Source of the DNA: Rhodospirillales bacterium
Lineage (GTDB): Bacteria > Pseudomonadota > Alphaproteobacteria > Acetobacterales > Acetobacteraceae
Assembly (NCBI GenBank): GCA_025352565.1
Contig: JANXTF010000125.1
Span: 1 to 64,000, forward strand
Reading direction: 5' to 3'
DNA length: 64,000 nt
A program made the position numbers and the translations under genes. The notes beneath the pieces are model-generated. The model did not search any database and was not told the origin of the DNA. It worked only from the letters and a program-made list of their open reading frames with translations. The first letter of the stretch is position 1. Every line of letters begins with the position of its first letter. Below, in pieces: positions 9,140 through 18,171 of this stretch.

Positions 9140-9852
9140 GCGGCCATCTGAAGCTGGCGGGTGTGGCGGCGGGCTACGGTCAGGTTCGCGTGCTCCGTGA
9201 CATCGACCTGGAGGTCCCCGCCGGGGGGCTGGTCGCCGTCATCGGGGCGAATGGCGCGGGCAAGACGACGCTGCTACGGGCCATCGCCGGGCTGATCCCC
9301 TGTGCCGCGGGGACGATCGCCTTTGACGGCACCGTGCTTGCCAGACTTTCGGACTATCAGATCGTCGGCCGCGGCCTGGCGATGGTGCCGGAGGGCGGGC
9401 GGCTCTTCCCGTTCATGACCGTGCTGGAGAATTTGGAGCTCGGTGCCTACCACAGCGGGACGAAGCCGCACCGCAAGCGCGAACTGGCCGACATGCTGGA
9501 GCTGTTTCCGATCCTGGCGGACCGGCGGCGGCAGATGGCGGGAAGCCTGAGTGGGGGCGAGCGCCAGATGTGCGCCATCGCGCGCGCCCTGATGAGCCGC
9601 CCCACGCTGCTGATGCTGGACGAGCCGTCGCTGGGCCTGGCTCCGATGATGGTCGAAAAAGTCTTCACCCTGATCGCCGGCCTGCCCCGGCTGCGCGGCA
9701 TGAGCGTGCTGCTGGTCGAGCAGAATGTTCAGGATGCGCTGGAAATGGCGGACACGGCCTATGTGCTCGAGCGCGGCATGTTCGTGAAATGCGGAGCTGG
9801 CAAGGATCTGCTCGACGATCCCGAAGTCCAGGGCGCGTATCTGGGGCTTTAG
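9136..9852 (+). CDS. livF: LivF-type ABC transporter ATP-binding protein
   Basis: 238 residues. Walker A GANGAGKTT at residues 37-45, canonical signature LSGGERQMCAIARAL, Walker B LLMLDEPSLGLAP, and a LivF-like LLVEQNVQDALEMAD segment. It overlaps the upstream ATPase by four bases and closes the importer. The CoA-transferase gene follows after 42 bases, consistent with an enzyme acting on the imported compound. Confidence 0.9.
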   Translation: MSGHLKLAGVAAGYGQVRVLRDIDLEVPAGGLVAVIGANGAGKTTLLRAIAGLIPCAAGTIAFDGTVLARLSDYQIVGRGLAMVPEGGRLFPFMTVLENLELGAYHSGTKPHRKRELADMLELFPILADRRRQMAGSLSGGERQMCAIARALMSRPTLLMLDEPSLGLAPMMVEKVFTLIAGLPRLRGMSVLLVEQNVQDALEMADTAYVLERGMFVKCGAGKDLLDDPEVQGAYLGL

Positions 9853-9894
9853 GCAGCCGCCGGCTCGATCCACCTCACCCATTGGGAGTCCAAT

Positions 9895-11070
9895 ATGACT
9901 GCACCGTTCGAGGGAATCTCGGTACTCGACGCGACGCATGTGCTGGCCGGTCCGTATTGCAGCTACATGCTGGCCCTCCTCGGCGCGAGCGTGATCAAGA
10001 TCGAAGGGCCGGACATGCCCGACCCGGTACGCGGACGCGGCCCGGTACAGGCGCTGAACGACGCCGGGCTCGGCCTGAACTACGTGATCCAGAACGGCAA
10101 CAAGCGCGCCATGACGCTCGACCTGAAATCCGACGAGGGGAAGGCGATCTTCCGGACCCTGGCCGCCAAGGCCGACGTGGTGATCGAGAATTTCCGCACC
10201 GGCGCGTTCGACGCGCTCGGCCTTGGATACGATGATATCCGGGCGCTGAACGCGAAGGTGATCTACTGCTCGATCACCGCATTCGGGCATGAGGGGGAGT
10301 GGGCCGGGCGCACCGCCTATGACCCGGTCATCCAGGCGATGTCGGGTATCACGGAGCGGACGGGGGCGGCGTTCGACATGCCGGTGATGCCGGGCGCGCC
10401 GTTCGTGGACTACGCCACCGGCCTGAACGCGGCCTTCGCGGTCGCCAGCGCCCTGTTCCGGCGGGAGCGCACCGGGCAGGGCGAGCGGATCGACTGCACC
10501 ATGCTGGAAACCGCGCTGATCATGACCGGCCCGGCGATGGCCGCCGATGCCTACCAAGGCGAGAAACATGCCACGCCGCGGGAGGCCGGCACGGATTGCT
10601 ACGTCACGAAGGACGGCTATTTCCAGCTCGGCGCCTATAATTTCCGGCAGAATGCGAGGCTGTGGCAGGCCCTCGATGTGGCGGAGTTCGCGGCACTCAA
10701 CTCATGGCCCGAGATGTGGGACAACGCGCCGGCGATGCGCGCGAAGCTGACCGAGGTGATGACGACGCGAACGGCTGCGGAATGGGAGGCGTTCTGCGCG
10801 TCCATCGGCGTTCCGGGCGCGCGCGTGCAGAAATTGCAGGAGGTGATCGCGGCGGACCATCTTAAGACGCGCGGCTTCCTGCACGAATATTCGCCGATCC
10901 CCGGCATCGAAGGCGTGTCGATCCCGTTGGCGGCGTTTCGGTGCAATGAGGACGGGCCGAAGCTGACCTCCGAGCCGCCGAAATTCGGCGAGCATACGGA
11001 CGAGATCCTGGCGTCGATCGGATATTCGACGGGCGATATCGCACGGCTGCGCGCGGCCTCGGTGGTCTGA
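9895..11070 (+). CDS. Class III CoA-transferase (CaiB/BaiF family)
   Basis: 391 residues, normal for the family. It opens with GISVLDATHVLAGPYCSYMLALLGASVIKIE, a CaiB-type N-terminus, followed by NGNKRAMTLDLKSDEGKAIF and VIENFRTGAFDALGLGYD. The catalytic aspartate that forms the acyl-anhydride is expected at Asp172 in APFVDYATG. These enzymes move CoA from a donor thioester such as succinyl-CoA to a carboxylic acid. In this block it could activate the imported acid or a ring-cleavage product. Donor and acceptor are unknown. Confidence 0.9.
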   Translation: MTAPFEGISVLDATHVLAGPYCSYMLALLGASVIKIEGPDMPDPVRGRGPVQALNDAGLGLNYVIQNGNKRAMTLDLKSDEGKAIFRTLAAKADVVIENFRTGAFDALGLGYDDIRALNAKVIYCSITAFGHEGEWAGRTAYDPVIQAMSGITERTGAAFDMPVMPGAPFVDYATGLNAAFAVASALFRRERTGQGERIDCTMLETALIMTGPAMAADAYQGEKHATPREAGTDCYVTKDGYFQLGAYNFRQNARLWQALDVAEFAALNSWPEMWDNAPAMRAKLTEVMTTRTAAEWEAFCASIGVPGARVQKLQEVIAADHLKTRGFLHEYSPIPGIEGVSIPLAAFRCNEDGPKLTSEPPKFGEHTDEILASIGYSTGDIARLRAASVV

Positions 11071-11087
11071 ACGCGAGGGAGGCCGCA

Positions 11088-11723
11088 TTGCCTATCTACG
11101 AACTTGTCACGCTGACGCTGCTTCAGGGCAACATGCGGAACAAGACCCGCCTGGCCGAAGCTCTGGCCTCGATCGTGCTCTTCACCGGGGATGGCGCGGC
11201 CGGCGGCAAGCTGCTCGGAAGCTGGACCGCCGAGTTCGGCCCGCAGAACCGGATCGTGCTGATGCGGTCATTCGCGTCCGCGGACGAGCTTTACACCGAA
11301 CGCAACCGTGTTCTCCGCTGCTCCGACCCGTTCATTCCGTCGGCCATGCTGGCGGGGCTCAGCTTCGAGAGCTTCGTGCAGTTTCCCAGCCTGCCACCGA
11401 TCTCTCCGGGCCGGTACGGTCCGTACTACGAGTTCCGTACTTATGTGATGAGGATCGGTGGGCTGGCGCCGACGATCGACGCCTGGGCGGAGGCGATCCC
11501 GGGACGAACGCGGCTGTCGCCGCTGGTGAGTGCGATGCACGCGCTGGACGGGGAGCCCCGGTTCATCCATGTCTGGGGCTACCGCAATCTGGCCGCCCGG
11601 GAGAGGATACGGGCCGAGGCGTTCGCCACGGGCGTCTGGCCGGCGCGCGGCGCGCCGGAGTGGTTGTCGGAAAACCTCAAGACCGAGCTTTACGTCCCCA
11701 CCGCGATTTCCCGGCTGACGTGA
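11088..11723 (+). CDS. NIPSNAP family protein
   Basis: 211 residues containing the NIPSNAP-type ferredoxin-like motif YYEFRTYVMRIGG near residue 115 and the HVWGYRNLAARERIR segment near its end. Two half-domains are recognisable, the first starting YELVTLTLLQGN. Such proteins are frequent in catabolic operons, but their biochemical role is poorly defined; some resemble dimeric alpha-beta barrel oxygenases. The start is TTG 11088, 17 bases after the CoA-transferase stop, with a GGGAGG ribosome-binding site. The 160 bases that follow hold no gene I can support. Confidence 0.8.
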   Translation: MPIYELVTLTLLQGNMRNKTRLAEALASIVLFTGDGAAGGKLLGSWTAEFGPQNRIVLMRSFASADELYTERNRVLRCSDPFIPSAMLAGLSFESFVQFPSLPPISPGRYGPYYEFRTYVMRIGGLAPTIDAWAEAIPGRTRLSPLVSAMHALDGEPRFIHVWGYRNLAARERIRAEAFATGVWPARGAPEWLSENLKTELYVPTAISRLT

Positions 11724-11883
11724 GACATCCAGATTATGTCCTGCGAACGATAAACGATTGGTCTTTATGGCCAGCGCATGGCACTTGGGGATGCAAAGCT
11801 GAGACAATAGCCTGGCATCCATTCCGCGTCCGCGAACGGCGCGATGTCCAGGGTGGAACACGGGGAAGACCAGAGGCCGGGTG

Positions 11884-12423
11884 ATGGAACAGAATTTGCC
11901 TCGAGTGCCCAGGGGAATGAGCCGCTACGTCGTCGCGAAGGCCGCGGATATCCCCGAAGGCGGCCGCATCCTGGTCGAGATCGGCGGCCGGGAAGTCGGC
12001 ATCTTCCGGCTGAACGGCAAGTTCCATGCGCTGCTCAATCGGTGTCCGCATCTCGGCGGGCCACTGTGCAAGGGCGGGGTCGTCAGCGAGATCTATGCCC
12101 CGGTGCCCGGCGACGTGCGCAACAATCCGTCCCGGCTGTTCGTCACCTGTCCCTGGCACAACTGGGAATTCGACGTGACCACGGGGCAGTCGTACTGGAG
12201 CGCCGGAGGTCCGAGGGCGCGCATCTTCCCCGTCGGGGTCGAGCAGGGCCAGGCAGTCCGCGCCGCCCTGGAATCCGGCGGCGCGGAGCGGGTTCCCGGT
12301 CCCTACCAAGCCGAAACCGTGCCGGTATCCGTCGAGGACGATTATCTGGTGGTCGCGATGCGCCCCGTCCGGCCAACCAAGCCGGCGACATCGGACCCGG
12401 CGACATCGGACAAAGTGAGCTGA
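11884..12423 (+). CDS. Stand-alone Rieske [2Fe-2S] ferredoxin-like protein
   Basis: 179 residues. Both cluster-binding boxes are present: C-P-H-L-G-G near residues 54-59 and C-P-W-H near residues 89-92, with the intervening segment longer than in the shortest Rieske ferredoxins. There is no oxygenase catalytic domain, so it resembles the electron-transfer component of a ring-hydroxylating or related oxygenase, or a small Rieske protein of unknown partner. ATG 11884 has AGAGG seven bases upstream; a GTG one codon earlier is possible. The C-terminus carries a short repeated tail (TSDPATSD). No reductase is encoded nearby. Confidence 0.85.
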   Translation: MEQNLPRVPRGMSRYVVAKAADIPEGGRILVEIGGREVGIFRLNGKFHALLNRCPHLGGPLCKGGVVSEIYAPVPGDVRNNPSRLFVTCPWHNWEFDVTTGQSYWSAGGPRARIFPVGVEQGQAVRAALESGGAERVPGPYQAETVPVSVEDDYLVVAMRPVRPTKPATSDPATSDKVS

Positions 12424-12478
12424 ACGCACTGCCGAAGGGGCGTTGACCCGGCGGGCAAAAGAAACTGAGGGATGCGGA

Positions 12479-13456
12479 ATGGAAAAAATCGAAACGGCAC
12501 GCGGCCCGGTCGGCGTGGAGAAGATCGGTGCCACGCTGATGCACGAACATATTTTCGTGCGCAACCCGGAACTCGAGCAGAACTACAAGAACGCTTATTG
12601 GGACGATGAGACCTGTATCGCGCTCGCCTGCGATCAGTTCAAGCAGTTGAAGGCGCGAGGTATCGATTCGATCGTCGATCTGACGGTCCTGGGTCTCGGG
12701 CTTGACATAAGGCTAATCCAGAAGGTCTCCGACCGCCTGGATATCGATTTCAACATCGTCATGGCGACCGGGTATTACACCTACAAGGACGTCGCGCCCT
12801 ATTTCCGCATGCATGGTCCGGGGCGGCGCGTGGACGTGAGCGAACCGCTGGAAGAGATGTTCCGGTCGGACATCCTGAGCGGGATCGGCGGCACCACCAT
12901 CAAGGCGGCGCTGATCAAGATCGCCACCGACGAGTACGGCTTCACTGCGGATCTGGAGCGGGTCTTCGCGGCGGCGGCCCGGGTGCATTGCGAGACCGGC
13001 ACCCCGATCACCACCCATACCAACGCCAAGAAGAAAGGCGGGCTGGATCAGCAGAAATTCCTGAAGAGCCACGGTGTCGATCTGTCCAACGTTATCATCG
13101 GCCATTGCGGCGACAGCAACGATATCGACTACCTCCAGGCGGTGATGGATCAGGGCTCGATCATCGGGATGGACCGGTTCGGCAACGACAGCTATAACTC
13201 CCCGGAAAATCGCCTGGACACGGTCGTCACCATGTGCGGCCTGGGTTATGCCGACCGCATGATTCTGTCGCACGATGCGGCGGTGTTCAGCGTGAACACG
13301 GAACCGCACTTCCGGGCCAAGATCTTCCCGAACTGGCACTACAACTACGTGCCGGATACCGTCATCCCCGAACTTGAGAAGCGCGGCGTCAGCAAGGCGC
13401 AGGTGCGGCAGATGATGGTCGAAAACCCGAAGCGCATTCTCGGTCCGCGCCGATAG
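12479..13456 (+). CDS. Phosphotriesterase-family metal hydrolase (lactonase-like)
   Basis: 325 residues with every binuclear metal ligand of the PTE family visible: His22 and His24 (HEH), Lys147 for carbamylation (IKIATDEYG), His180 (TTHTNA), His209 (IIGHCGD) and Asp266 (LSHDAA). Members hydrolyse lactones, phosphotriesters or carboxyl esters in the cytoplasm; close to amidohydrolase and aldolase genes a lactonase role is the simplest inference. I chose ATG 12479 because the conserved GPVGVEKIG opening follows at once; longer TTG starts exist upstream. Confidence 0.88.
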   Translation: MEKIETARGPVGVEKIGATLMHEHIFVRNPELEQNYKNAYWDDETCIALACDQFKQLKARGIDSIVDLTVLGLGLDIRLIQKVSDRLDIDFNIVMATGYYTYKDVAPYFRMHGPGRRVDVSEPLEEMFRSDILSGIGGTTIKAALIKIATDEYGFTADLERVFAAAARVHCETGTPITTHTNAKKKGGLDQQKFLKSHGVDLSNVIIGHCGDSNDIDYLQAVMDQGSIIGMDRFGNDSYNSPENRLDTVVTMCGLGYADRMILSHDAAVFSVNTEPHFRAKIFPNWHYNYVPDTVIPELEKRGVSKAQVRQMMVENPKRILGPRR

Positions 13457-13469
13457 AGCGGATAATTCC

Positions 13470-14717
13470 ATGATCGTTTCAGGCTTCGATCTGCGGCTCC
13501 GGCCGGTCCATCGTTACGTGACGGTGGAGGATTACCGCCGCGCCGCCCGCGCCCGGCTGCCAAACTTCGTCTGGGCTTATCTTGACGGTGGGGCGGAGGA
13601 CTTGGTCACCTTGCGCGAGAACCGGACCGGGTTCTCCGCCTGGTCGCTGCGGTCGCGCGTGCTGACGGGGAAGGGCAAGCCGGATTTGTCGACCACAGTG
13701 GTTGGCAAGGACATCAAGTTTCCGGTGATGCTGGCGCCGACCGGCTATACCGGCCTCGCCCATTGGGAAGGCGAGCTCAGTGCCGCGCGCGCGGCGGAGG
13801 CGGCCGGGACACGCGTGGTGCTCAGCACCGTCTCATCCTGGTCGATCGAGGAAATCGCCGAGGCGACGACGGACGATCAGTGCTTTCAGCTCTATCCGCG
13901 CGAAGGCGACCTCACGACAAGACTGATGAACCGGGCGTGGCAGGCGGGCTACCGCACTTTGTTCGTGACGGTCGACGTTCCAGCCGTCGGCCTGCGCGAG
14001 GGCGAAAGGCGAATGGGTATGTCGATGCCCCCGTCATTGACACCCTCCCGCATGTTGAACATCGCCTGCCATCCGCTCTGGGCGTCCCGCGTCTTGCGGC
14101 ACAAGCGGATTTCCGGCCGCAACCTCGTCGACACCGGCAGGTTGCGAGACGCGGTGGAGTCGCTCGCGATCCAGACCCGTCACGTTGTCCAGTCGGCACT
14201 TTCCTGGGATGATTTCGCGTGGATGCGAGACCAGTGGAAGGGGCGCATCTATATCAAGGGCATCCTCGATCCGGCGGACGCGGACAAAGCGGTGTCGCTC
14301 GGCGCCGACGGCGTGGTCGTGTCCAACCACGGTGGCCGGCAGCTCGAATACGCGGTGTCCTCGATAGCGGCGCTGCCGGACGTCGTCGCGGCCGTGGGCA
14401 GCCGGGCGGAGGTGATCCTGGACAGCGGCATTCGGCGTGGCACGGACGTGATCAAGGCGCTGGCGCTCGGGGCCAAGGCCGTCCTGATCGGACGGCCTTA
14501 TATCTACGGGCTGGCCGTCGAGGGGCAACTCGGTGTCGAGCGCGTGCTCGAGATATTTCGCTCGGAGATCGAGCGCACTCTGCTGCTGATGGGTGTGGGG
14601 TCGGTGCGCGAGCTCGACCGGTCGTGGCTGATTCCCCGCGCGGGACGGGACGAAGATTCCGATAATCCCTCCACGCTGTTCGACCAAGCGGTGCGGCCGC
14701 ATTATCGGAGCGGGTAA
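13470..14717 (+). CDS. FMN-dependent 2-hydroxyacid oxidase/dehydrogenase (lactate/glycolate/mandelate family)
   Basis: 415 residues. The family signature SNHGGRQLE holds the active-site His287, with an FMN-phosphate region DSGIRRGTDVIKALALGAKAVLIGRP after it. The N-terminal RLPNFVWAYLDGGAED and LAPTGYTGLAHWEGE blocks are also typical. It oxidises an alpha-hydroxy acid to the keto acid. Fourteen bases separate it from the PTE-like gene, so a lactone opened there could feed this oxidase. The fourth hydroxyacid-binding residues fit the family, but the substrate is not deducible. Confidence 0.88.
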   Translation: MIVSGFDLRLRPVHRYVTVEDYRRAARARLPNFVWAYLDGGAEDLVTLRENRTGFSAWSLRSRVLTGKGKPDLSTTVVGKDIKFPVMLAPTGYTGLAHWEGELSAARAAEAAGTRVVLSTVSSWSIEEIAEATTDDQCFQLYPREGDLTTRLMNRAWQAGYRTLFVTVDVPAVGLREGERRMGMSMPPSLTPSRMLNIACHPLWASRVLRHKRISGRNLVDTGRLRDAVESLAIQTRHVVQSALSWDDFAWMRDQWKGRIYIKGILDPADADKAVSLGADGVVVSNHGGRQLEYAVSSIAALPDVVAAVGSRAEVILDSGIRRGTDVIKALALGAKAVLIGRPYIYGLAVEGQLGVERVLEIFRSEIERTLLLMGVGSVRELDRSWLIPRAGRDEDSDNPSTLFDQAVRPHYRSG

Positions 14718-14817
14718 ACGCGATCGCACGGCGCCTCCGACGAGCGCCCCGCGACCCGGTCGCGGGCGGTGAACGGTAATCCTGCCAAGCCCACCGAACC
14801 AGTCTGGACGAACGACC

Positions 14818-15567
14818 ATGGCAAACACCTGCACATTAGGGCTGCGGATCTACACCAAGATCGAGCGACCAACGCCAGAGGACATGTCCGCGCTGGCCAA
14901 TACCGGAGTAGGCGATATCTCCGACGTCCTCCGGGGCTCCGGTGTCGTCGGTGGCGGGCTTTCGCCGGTCTACGCCCCGATGGGCAGGATCTTCGGCCCA
15001 GCCATCACCGTGGATGTCAGCCCCGGCGACGGTCTGCTCCTGCGTGCGGCGATCGATGTCGCGCAACCCGGCGATGTCATCGTGGTCAATGCGCATGGCG
15101 TGACGACGCGGGCGGTGCTGGGCGGCGTCATCGGTATGCACATGGTCCATCGCGGGGTGGTTGGCCTGATCGTCGACGGCGCCGTGCGTGACATCGAGGA
15201 GTTCCGGGCGCTCGGATTGCCGGTCATGGCGCGGGCGGTCACGCCGCGATCCGGAACCTCGTCTTCCGGTTGGGGCGAGGTGAACGTGCCGATCGCGTGT
15301 GGCGGGGCGGTGGTCAGCCCAGGCGATCTCGTCGTCGGGGATAGCGAGGGCATCGTCATCGTTCCCCGCCGCTGGGTCCGCTCGGTGGCGCGCTCGATCG
15401 GTGACGCCGGGCACCCGCCCTACGCGCCGGAACGAATCCGCGAGATGCTGGCGGCGCTCGATCCGAAGGCGGAGGTGCTGGGGATGGATCGGGTGCGACG
15501 GGCCGTGCGGGAGCGCAATGGCGTCGTCGTCGATGATACGTTCGAGCGCCATGAGGCATCATTCTAA
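14818..15567 (+). CDS. RraA/LigK-like aldolase family protein (4-carboxy-4-hydroxy-2-oxoadipate aldolase type)
   Basis: 249 residues of the RraA-like fold. The HMG/CHA aldolase signature G-x-x-x-R-D is seen as DGAVRD with Arg124 and Asp125, and the substrate-binding GGVIGMHMVHRG loop precedes it. Enzymes of this group split 4-hydroxy-4-carboxy-2-oxoadipate or HMG to pyruvate plus oxaloacetate or pyruvate. Next to a ring-cleavage-type dioxygenase and two LigI/LigJ-family hydrolases this is the strongest pointer to a meta-cleavage pathway. Non-aldolase members (RNase E inhibitor, demethylmenaquinone-like) exist, but the context disfavours them. Confidence 0.82.
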   Translation: MANTCTLGLRIYTKIERPTPEDMSALANTGVGDISDVLRGSGVVGGGLSPVYAPMGRIFGPAITVDVSPGDGLLLRAAIDVAQPGDVIVVNAHGVTTRAVLGGVIGMHMVHRGVVGLIVDGAVRDIEEFRALGLPVMARAVTPRSGTSSSGWGEVNVPIACGGAVVSPGDLVVGDSEGIVIVPRRWVRSVARSIGDAGHPPYAPERIREMLAALDPKAEVLGMDRVRRAVRERNGVVVDDTFERHEASF

Positions 15568-15591
15568 ACCCGGCTTGGAGAGCAATCGAGA

Positions 15592-16572
15592 ATGGTTGGG
15601 GACACGCACATGGCTCCTGAGCCGATCATGGACATCGCCCATCTCGGGCATCTGGAACTGCTCACGCCCAAACCGGAGGAAAGCCTGCGGTTCTTCGTTG
15701 ATGTGCTGGGCATGACCGAGAGCGGCCGCCAGGGCGACAGCGTATATCTGCGTGGGTGGGACGATTACGAGCGTTATTCGCTGAAGCTCACCGCGTCACG
15801 CACCTCCGGGATGCAGCACATGGCGTTCCGCACGCGCAGCCAGCAGGCGCTGGAGCGGCGTGTGGCGGCATTGAAGGGGAGCGGCTTCGAGATCGGCTGG
15901 AACGAGGGCGATCTTGGCCATGGGCCGGCCTATGTCTGCCGCGATCCGGATGGGCATCAGGTCGAGCTGTACTACGAGACCGAATGGTATCGGGCGGAGG
16001 GCGCGCTGAAGCCCGCGTTGAAGAACCAGGCGCAGCGCTTCCCCGCCCGCGGGGTGAACGTGCGGCGGCTGGATCATCTGAACTGTCTTGCCGTGGACAT
16101 TCGCGCGAACCGGATTTTCTTCGAGGATTATCTCGGTTTCCGCCTCACCGAGCAGATCGTGCTGGACGACGGCACGGAAGCGGCGATGTGGATGACCTGC
16201 ACCAACAAGAGCTACGATTTCGCCTATTCGCGGGATCATAGCGGCACGAAGGGACGGTTCCATCATCTGACCTTCGCGCTCGACAGCCGCGAGGAGATTC
16301 TGCGTGCGGCGGATATCTTCCTCGAAGCCGGCGTGCATATCGAAACCGGGCCGCACAAGCACGCCATCCAGCAGACGTTCTTTCTGTATGTGTACGAGCC
16401 CGGCGGCAACCGGGTGGAGGTCGCCAATGCCGGGGCGCGGCTGATCCTGGCGCCGGACTGGAAGCCGATCCGCTGGAGCGAGGAGGAGCGCAGGAAGGGC
16501 CAGGCCTGGGGGCTCAAGACCATCGCGAGCTTTCACACGCACGGCACGCCACCCGTCGATGCGGCGCATTAG
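15592..16572 (+). CDS. VOC-family extradiol dioxygenase (catechol 2,3-dioxygenase-like)
   Basis: 326 residues in two vicinal-oxygen-chelate repeats: the first from HLGHLELLTP (near residue 20), the second from RLDHLNCLAVDI (near residue 158). Metal-ligand candidates are the histidine of LDHLN, the histidine of RFHHLTF and the glutamate of GNRVEV; YEPGGNRVEV is the usual extradiol ending. It probably opens a catecholic ring between or beside hydroxyls using Fe(II) and oxygen. ATG 15592 is used; ATG 15610 is an alternative. It ends the catabolic block; 243 bases follow before the next gene. Confidence 0.85.
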   Translation: MVGDTHMAPEPIMDIAHLGHLELLTPKPEESLRFFVDVLGMTESGRQGDSVYLRGWDDYERYSLKLTASRTSGMQHMAFRTRSQQALERRVAALKGSGFEIGWNEGDLGHGPAYVCRDPDGHQVELYYETEWYRAEGALKPALKNQAQRFPARGVNVRRLDHLNCLAVDIRANRIFFEDYLGFRLTEQIVLDDGTEAAMWMTCTNKSYDFAYSRDHSGTKGRFHHLTFALDSREEILRAADIFLEAGVHIETGPHKHAIQQTFFLYVYEPGGNRVEVANAGARLILAPDWKPIRWSEEERRKGQAWGLKTIASFHTHGTPPVDAAH

Positions 16573-16815
16573 CTGGGAAGCGCCAGGCTCGCTTCGTCGG
16601 CCAGCCGCCACGCCCGGCATGAGGCGCTGGCAACCCACGGCGCGCTTGACCGCCTCGTCGAAAGTAATTCAGTGTACAGTTCATCAAGTCGGTCGACGGC
16701 GCTTATCGAGCCGGCCGCGATCGGAGAAGCCGTCGCTCCGCACCCTCGGTCGGCGTTGCCAGACCAAGATCCTGCGATGCGCGCGGCAAGACACCAGAAA
16801 CGGGGGAAATTCCAA
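16573..16815. other. 243-base intergenic region, presumed promoter of the Ugp-like importer
   Basis: No convincing gene is visible on either strand. The part around 16660-16700 is less GC-rich than its surroundings and contains TGTACA at 16675-16680, which could be the core of an operator or a promoter element. The last bases before ATG 16816 (GGGGGAAATTCCAA) supply a ribosome-binding site. A promoter here is inferred from the change of operon. Confidence 0.3.
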
Positions 16816-18171
16816 ATGATGGATATGTCTGGGCAATGGCGGGCGTTGGCCGTCGCCGCGATGCTGGCCGTCTCGGCAGGCGCCGCGTCGGCCAAGGACG
16901 TGACGATCACCGTCTGGGCGGGGGGCACCGGGCCGACCGACGCGTATCGTCTCGATGCGATCGAGATCGCCGCCGGTCTGCTGACGCGGGAGGCGGCGCT
17001 TCAGGGCGAGGCCCTCACCATCAAGGTCGAGAAACGGGCCTATCCCGGCTGGGACGACTTCAAGCAGGCGCTGACGCTTTCCGCCGAGGCGGGCACCGCG
17101 CCCGACATCGTGGCCAGCGGTCACGAGGACATCGCGCCCTGGGCGCAATCCGGCCTCATCGTGCCGATCGAGAGCTACATCGATCTCGATTCCTGGCCGA
17201 TCAACGACATCTACCCGAACCTGATGCAGATCGCATCCTATGGCGGCGTGCTCTACGGCCTGCCGCAGGACGCCGAGTCGCGGCCGTTCTTTTTCTGGCG
17301 CCCGCATCTGAAGGCGATCGGCTATTCCGATGCCGAGATCGACGCGCTGCCGGCCAAGGTCAAGGCAGGCGCCTACACCCTCGCCAACGTGCTCGATGAC
17401 GCCAGGAAAATGCAGGATAAGGGGGTCGTGAAGCCCGGCTACGGCTTCTATCCGCGTCCCCTCAACGGCCCGGATTATTGGCAGTTCTATCGTAGCTTCG
17501 GCGGCGAGATGGACGATCCGAAATTGGGCAAGCTGGTGTTCGACAAGGCGGCGATGGGCAGGTTCTACAAATTCTTCGTCGATGCGGTCGCGGCCGGGGT
17601 CACGCGCAAGAACCACATCGGCACGCCGTTCGACCAGTGGTATACGGAGGTCGCGACCGGGAAGGCTGGGATATGGCAGGGCGGCACATGGCACTATGCC
17701 CGCTACACCGGCCAGGAAGGGCTGAAGGACTTCTTCGGCACCGTTCAATTCTCTCTCGTCCCGGCCGGGGACAAGGCGGGCAAACCGAACACCCTGACGC
17801 ACCCGATCGTCTATCTGCTCACCAAGCACAACGACAAGGCCAAGATGGAGATTGCCGCCAAGCTGATCGAGATCGCATCGGAGCCCCGCATCAACGCTCT
17901 GCACGCGATCAGGTCGGCGCACTTGGCCATTGCCAAGCAGGAATCGAACATCCCGCTCTACAGCAACGATCGCTGGACGCGGGAAGCGACCGCGCGGCTG
18001 CTTCCATTTGCCAACGCGATGCCCAACAATCCGAATTTCGGTGTCTACTGGAACGTCATGTGGAAGGGCCTCGAGAGCGCCTGGACCGGCCAGAAGACGG
18101 TCGAAGAGGCGATCGCTGACGACGAGACGGAGTTGCGAAGCAGCCTCGGCGACAAGATTGTGATCCGCTAG
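16816..18171 (+). CDS. Carbohydrate/glycerophospho-type ABC transporter, extracellular binding protein (family 1)
   Basis: 451 residues with a signal peptide (LAVAAMLAVSAGAASA, cleavage before KDVTITVWAGG). The fold is that of MalE/UgpB-type solute-binding proteins: YGGVLYGLPQDAESRPFFFW and FGTVQFSLVPAGDKAGK are recognisable blocks. Downstream are two MalF/MalG-type permeases, one MalK/UgpC-type ATPase and a glycerophosphodiesterase, which makes a glycerol-phosphate or glycerophosphodiester ligand plausible, although a sugar remains possible. Two stable hairpins separate this gene from the permeases, so the binding protein may be made in excess. Confidence 0.87.
   Translation: MMDMSGQWRALAVAAMLAVSAGAASAKDVTITVWAGGTGPTDAYRLDAIEIAAGLLTREAALQGEALTIKVEKRAYPGWDDFKQALTLSAEAGTAPDIVASGHEDIAPWAQSGLIVPIESYIDLDSWPINDIYPNLMQIASYGGVLYGLPQDAESRPFFFWRPHLKAIGYSDAEIDALPAKVKAGAYTLANVLDDARKMQDKGVVKPGYGFYPRPLNGPDYWQFYRSFGGEMDDPKLGKLVFDKAAMGRFYKFFVDAVAAGVTRKNHIGTPFDQWYTEVATGKAGIWQGGTWHYARYTGQEGLKDFFGTVQFSLVPAGDKAGKPNTLTHPIVYLLTKHNDKAKMEIAAKLIEIASEPRINALHAIRSAHLAIAKQESNIPLYSNDRWTREATARLLPFANAMPNNPNFGVYWNVMWKGLESAWTGQKTVEEAIADDETELRSSLGDKIVIR

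Noticed and set aside
16675-16680. TGTACA as a regulator operator upstream of the Ugp-like importer
   Set aside because: A six-base palindrome alone is expected by chance; no longer symmetry or nearby regulator supports it.
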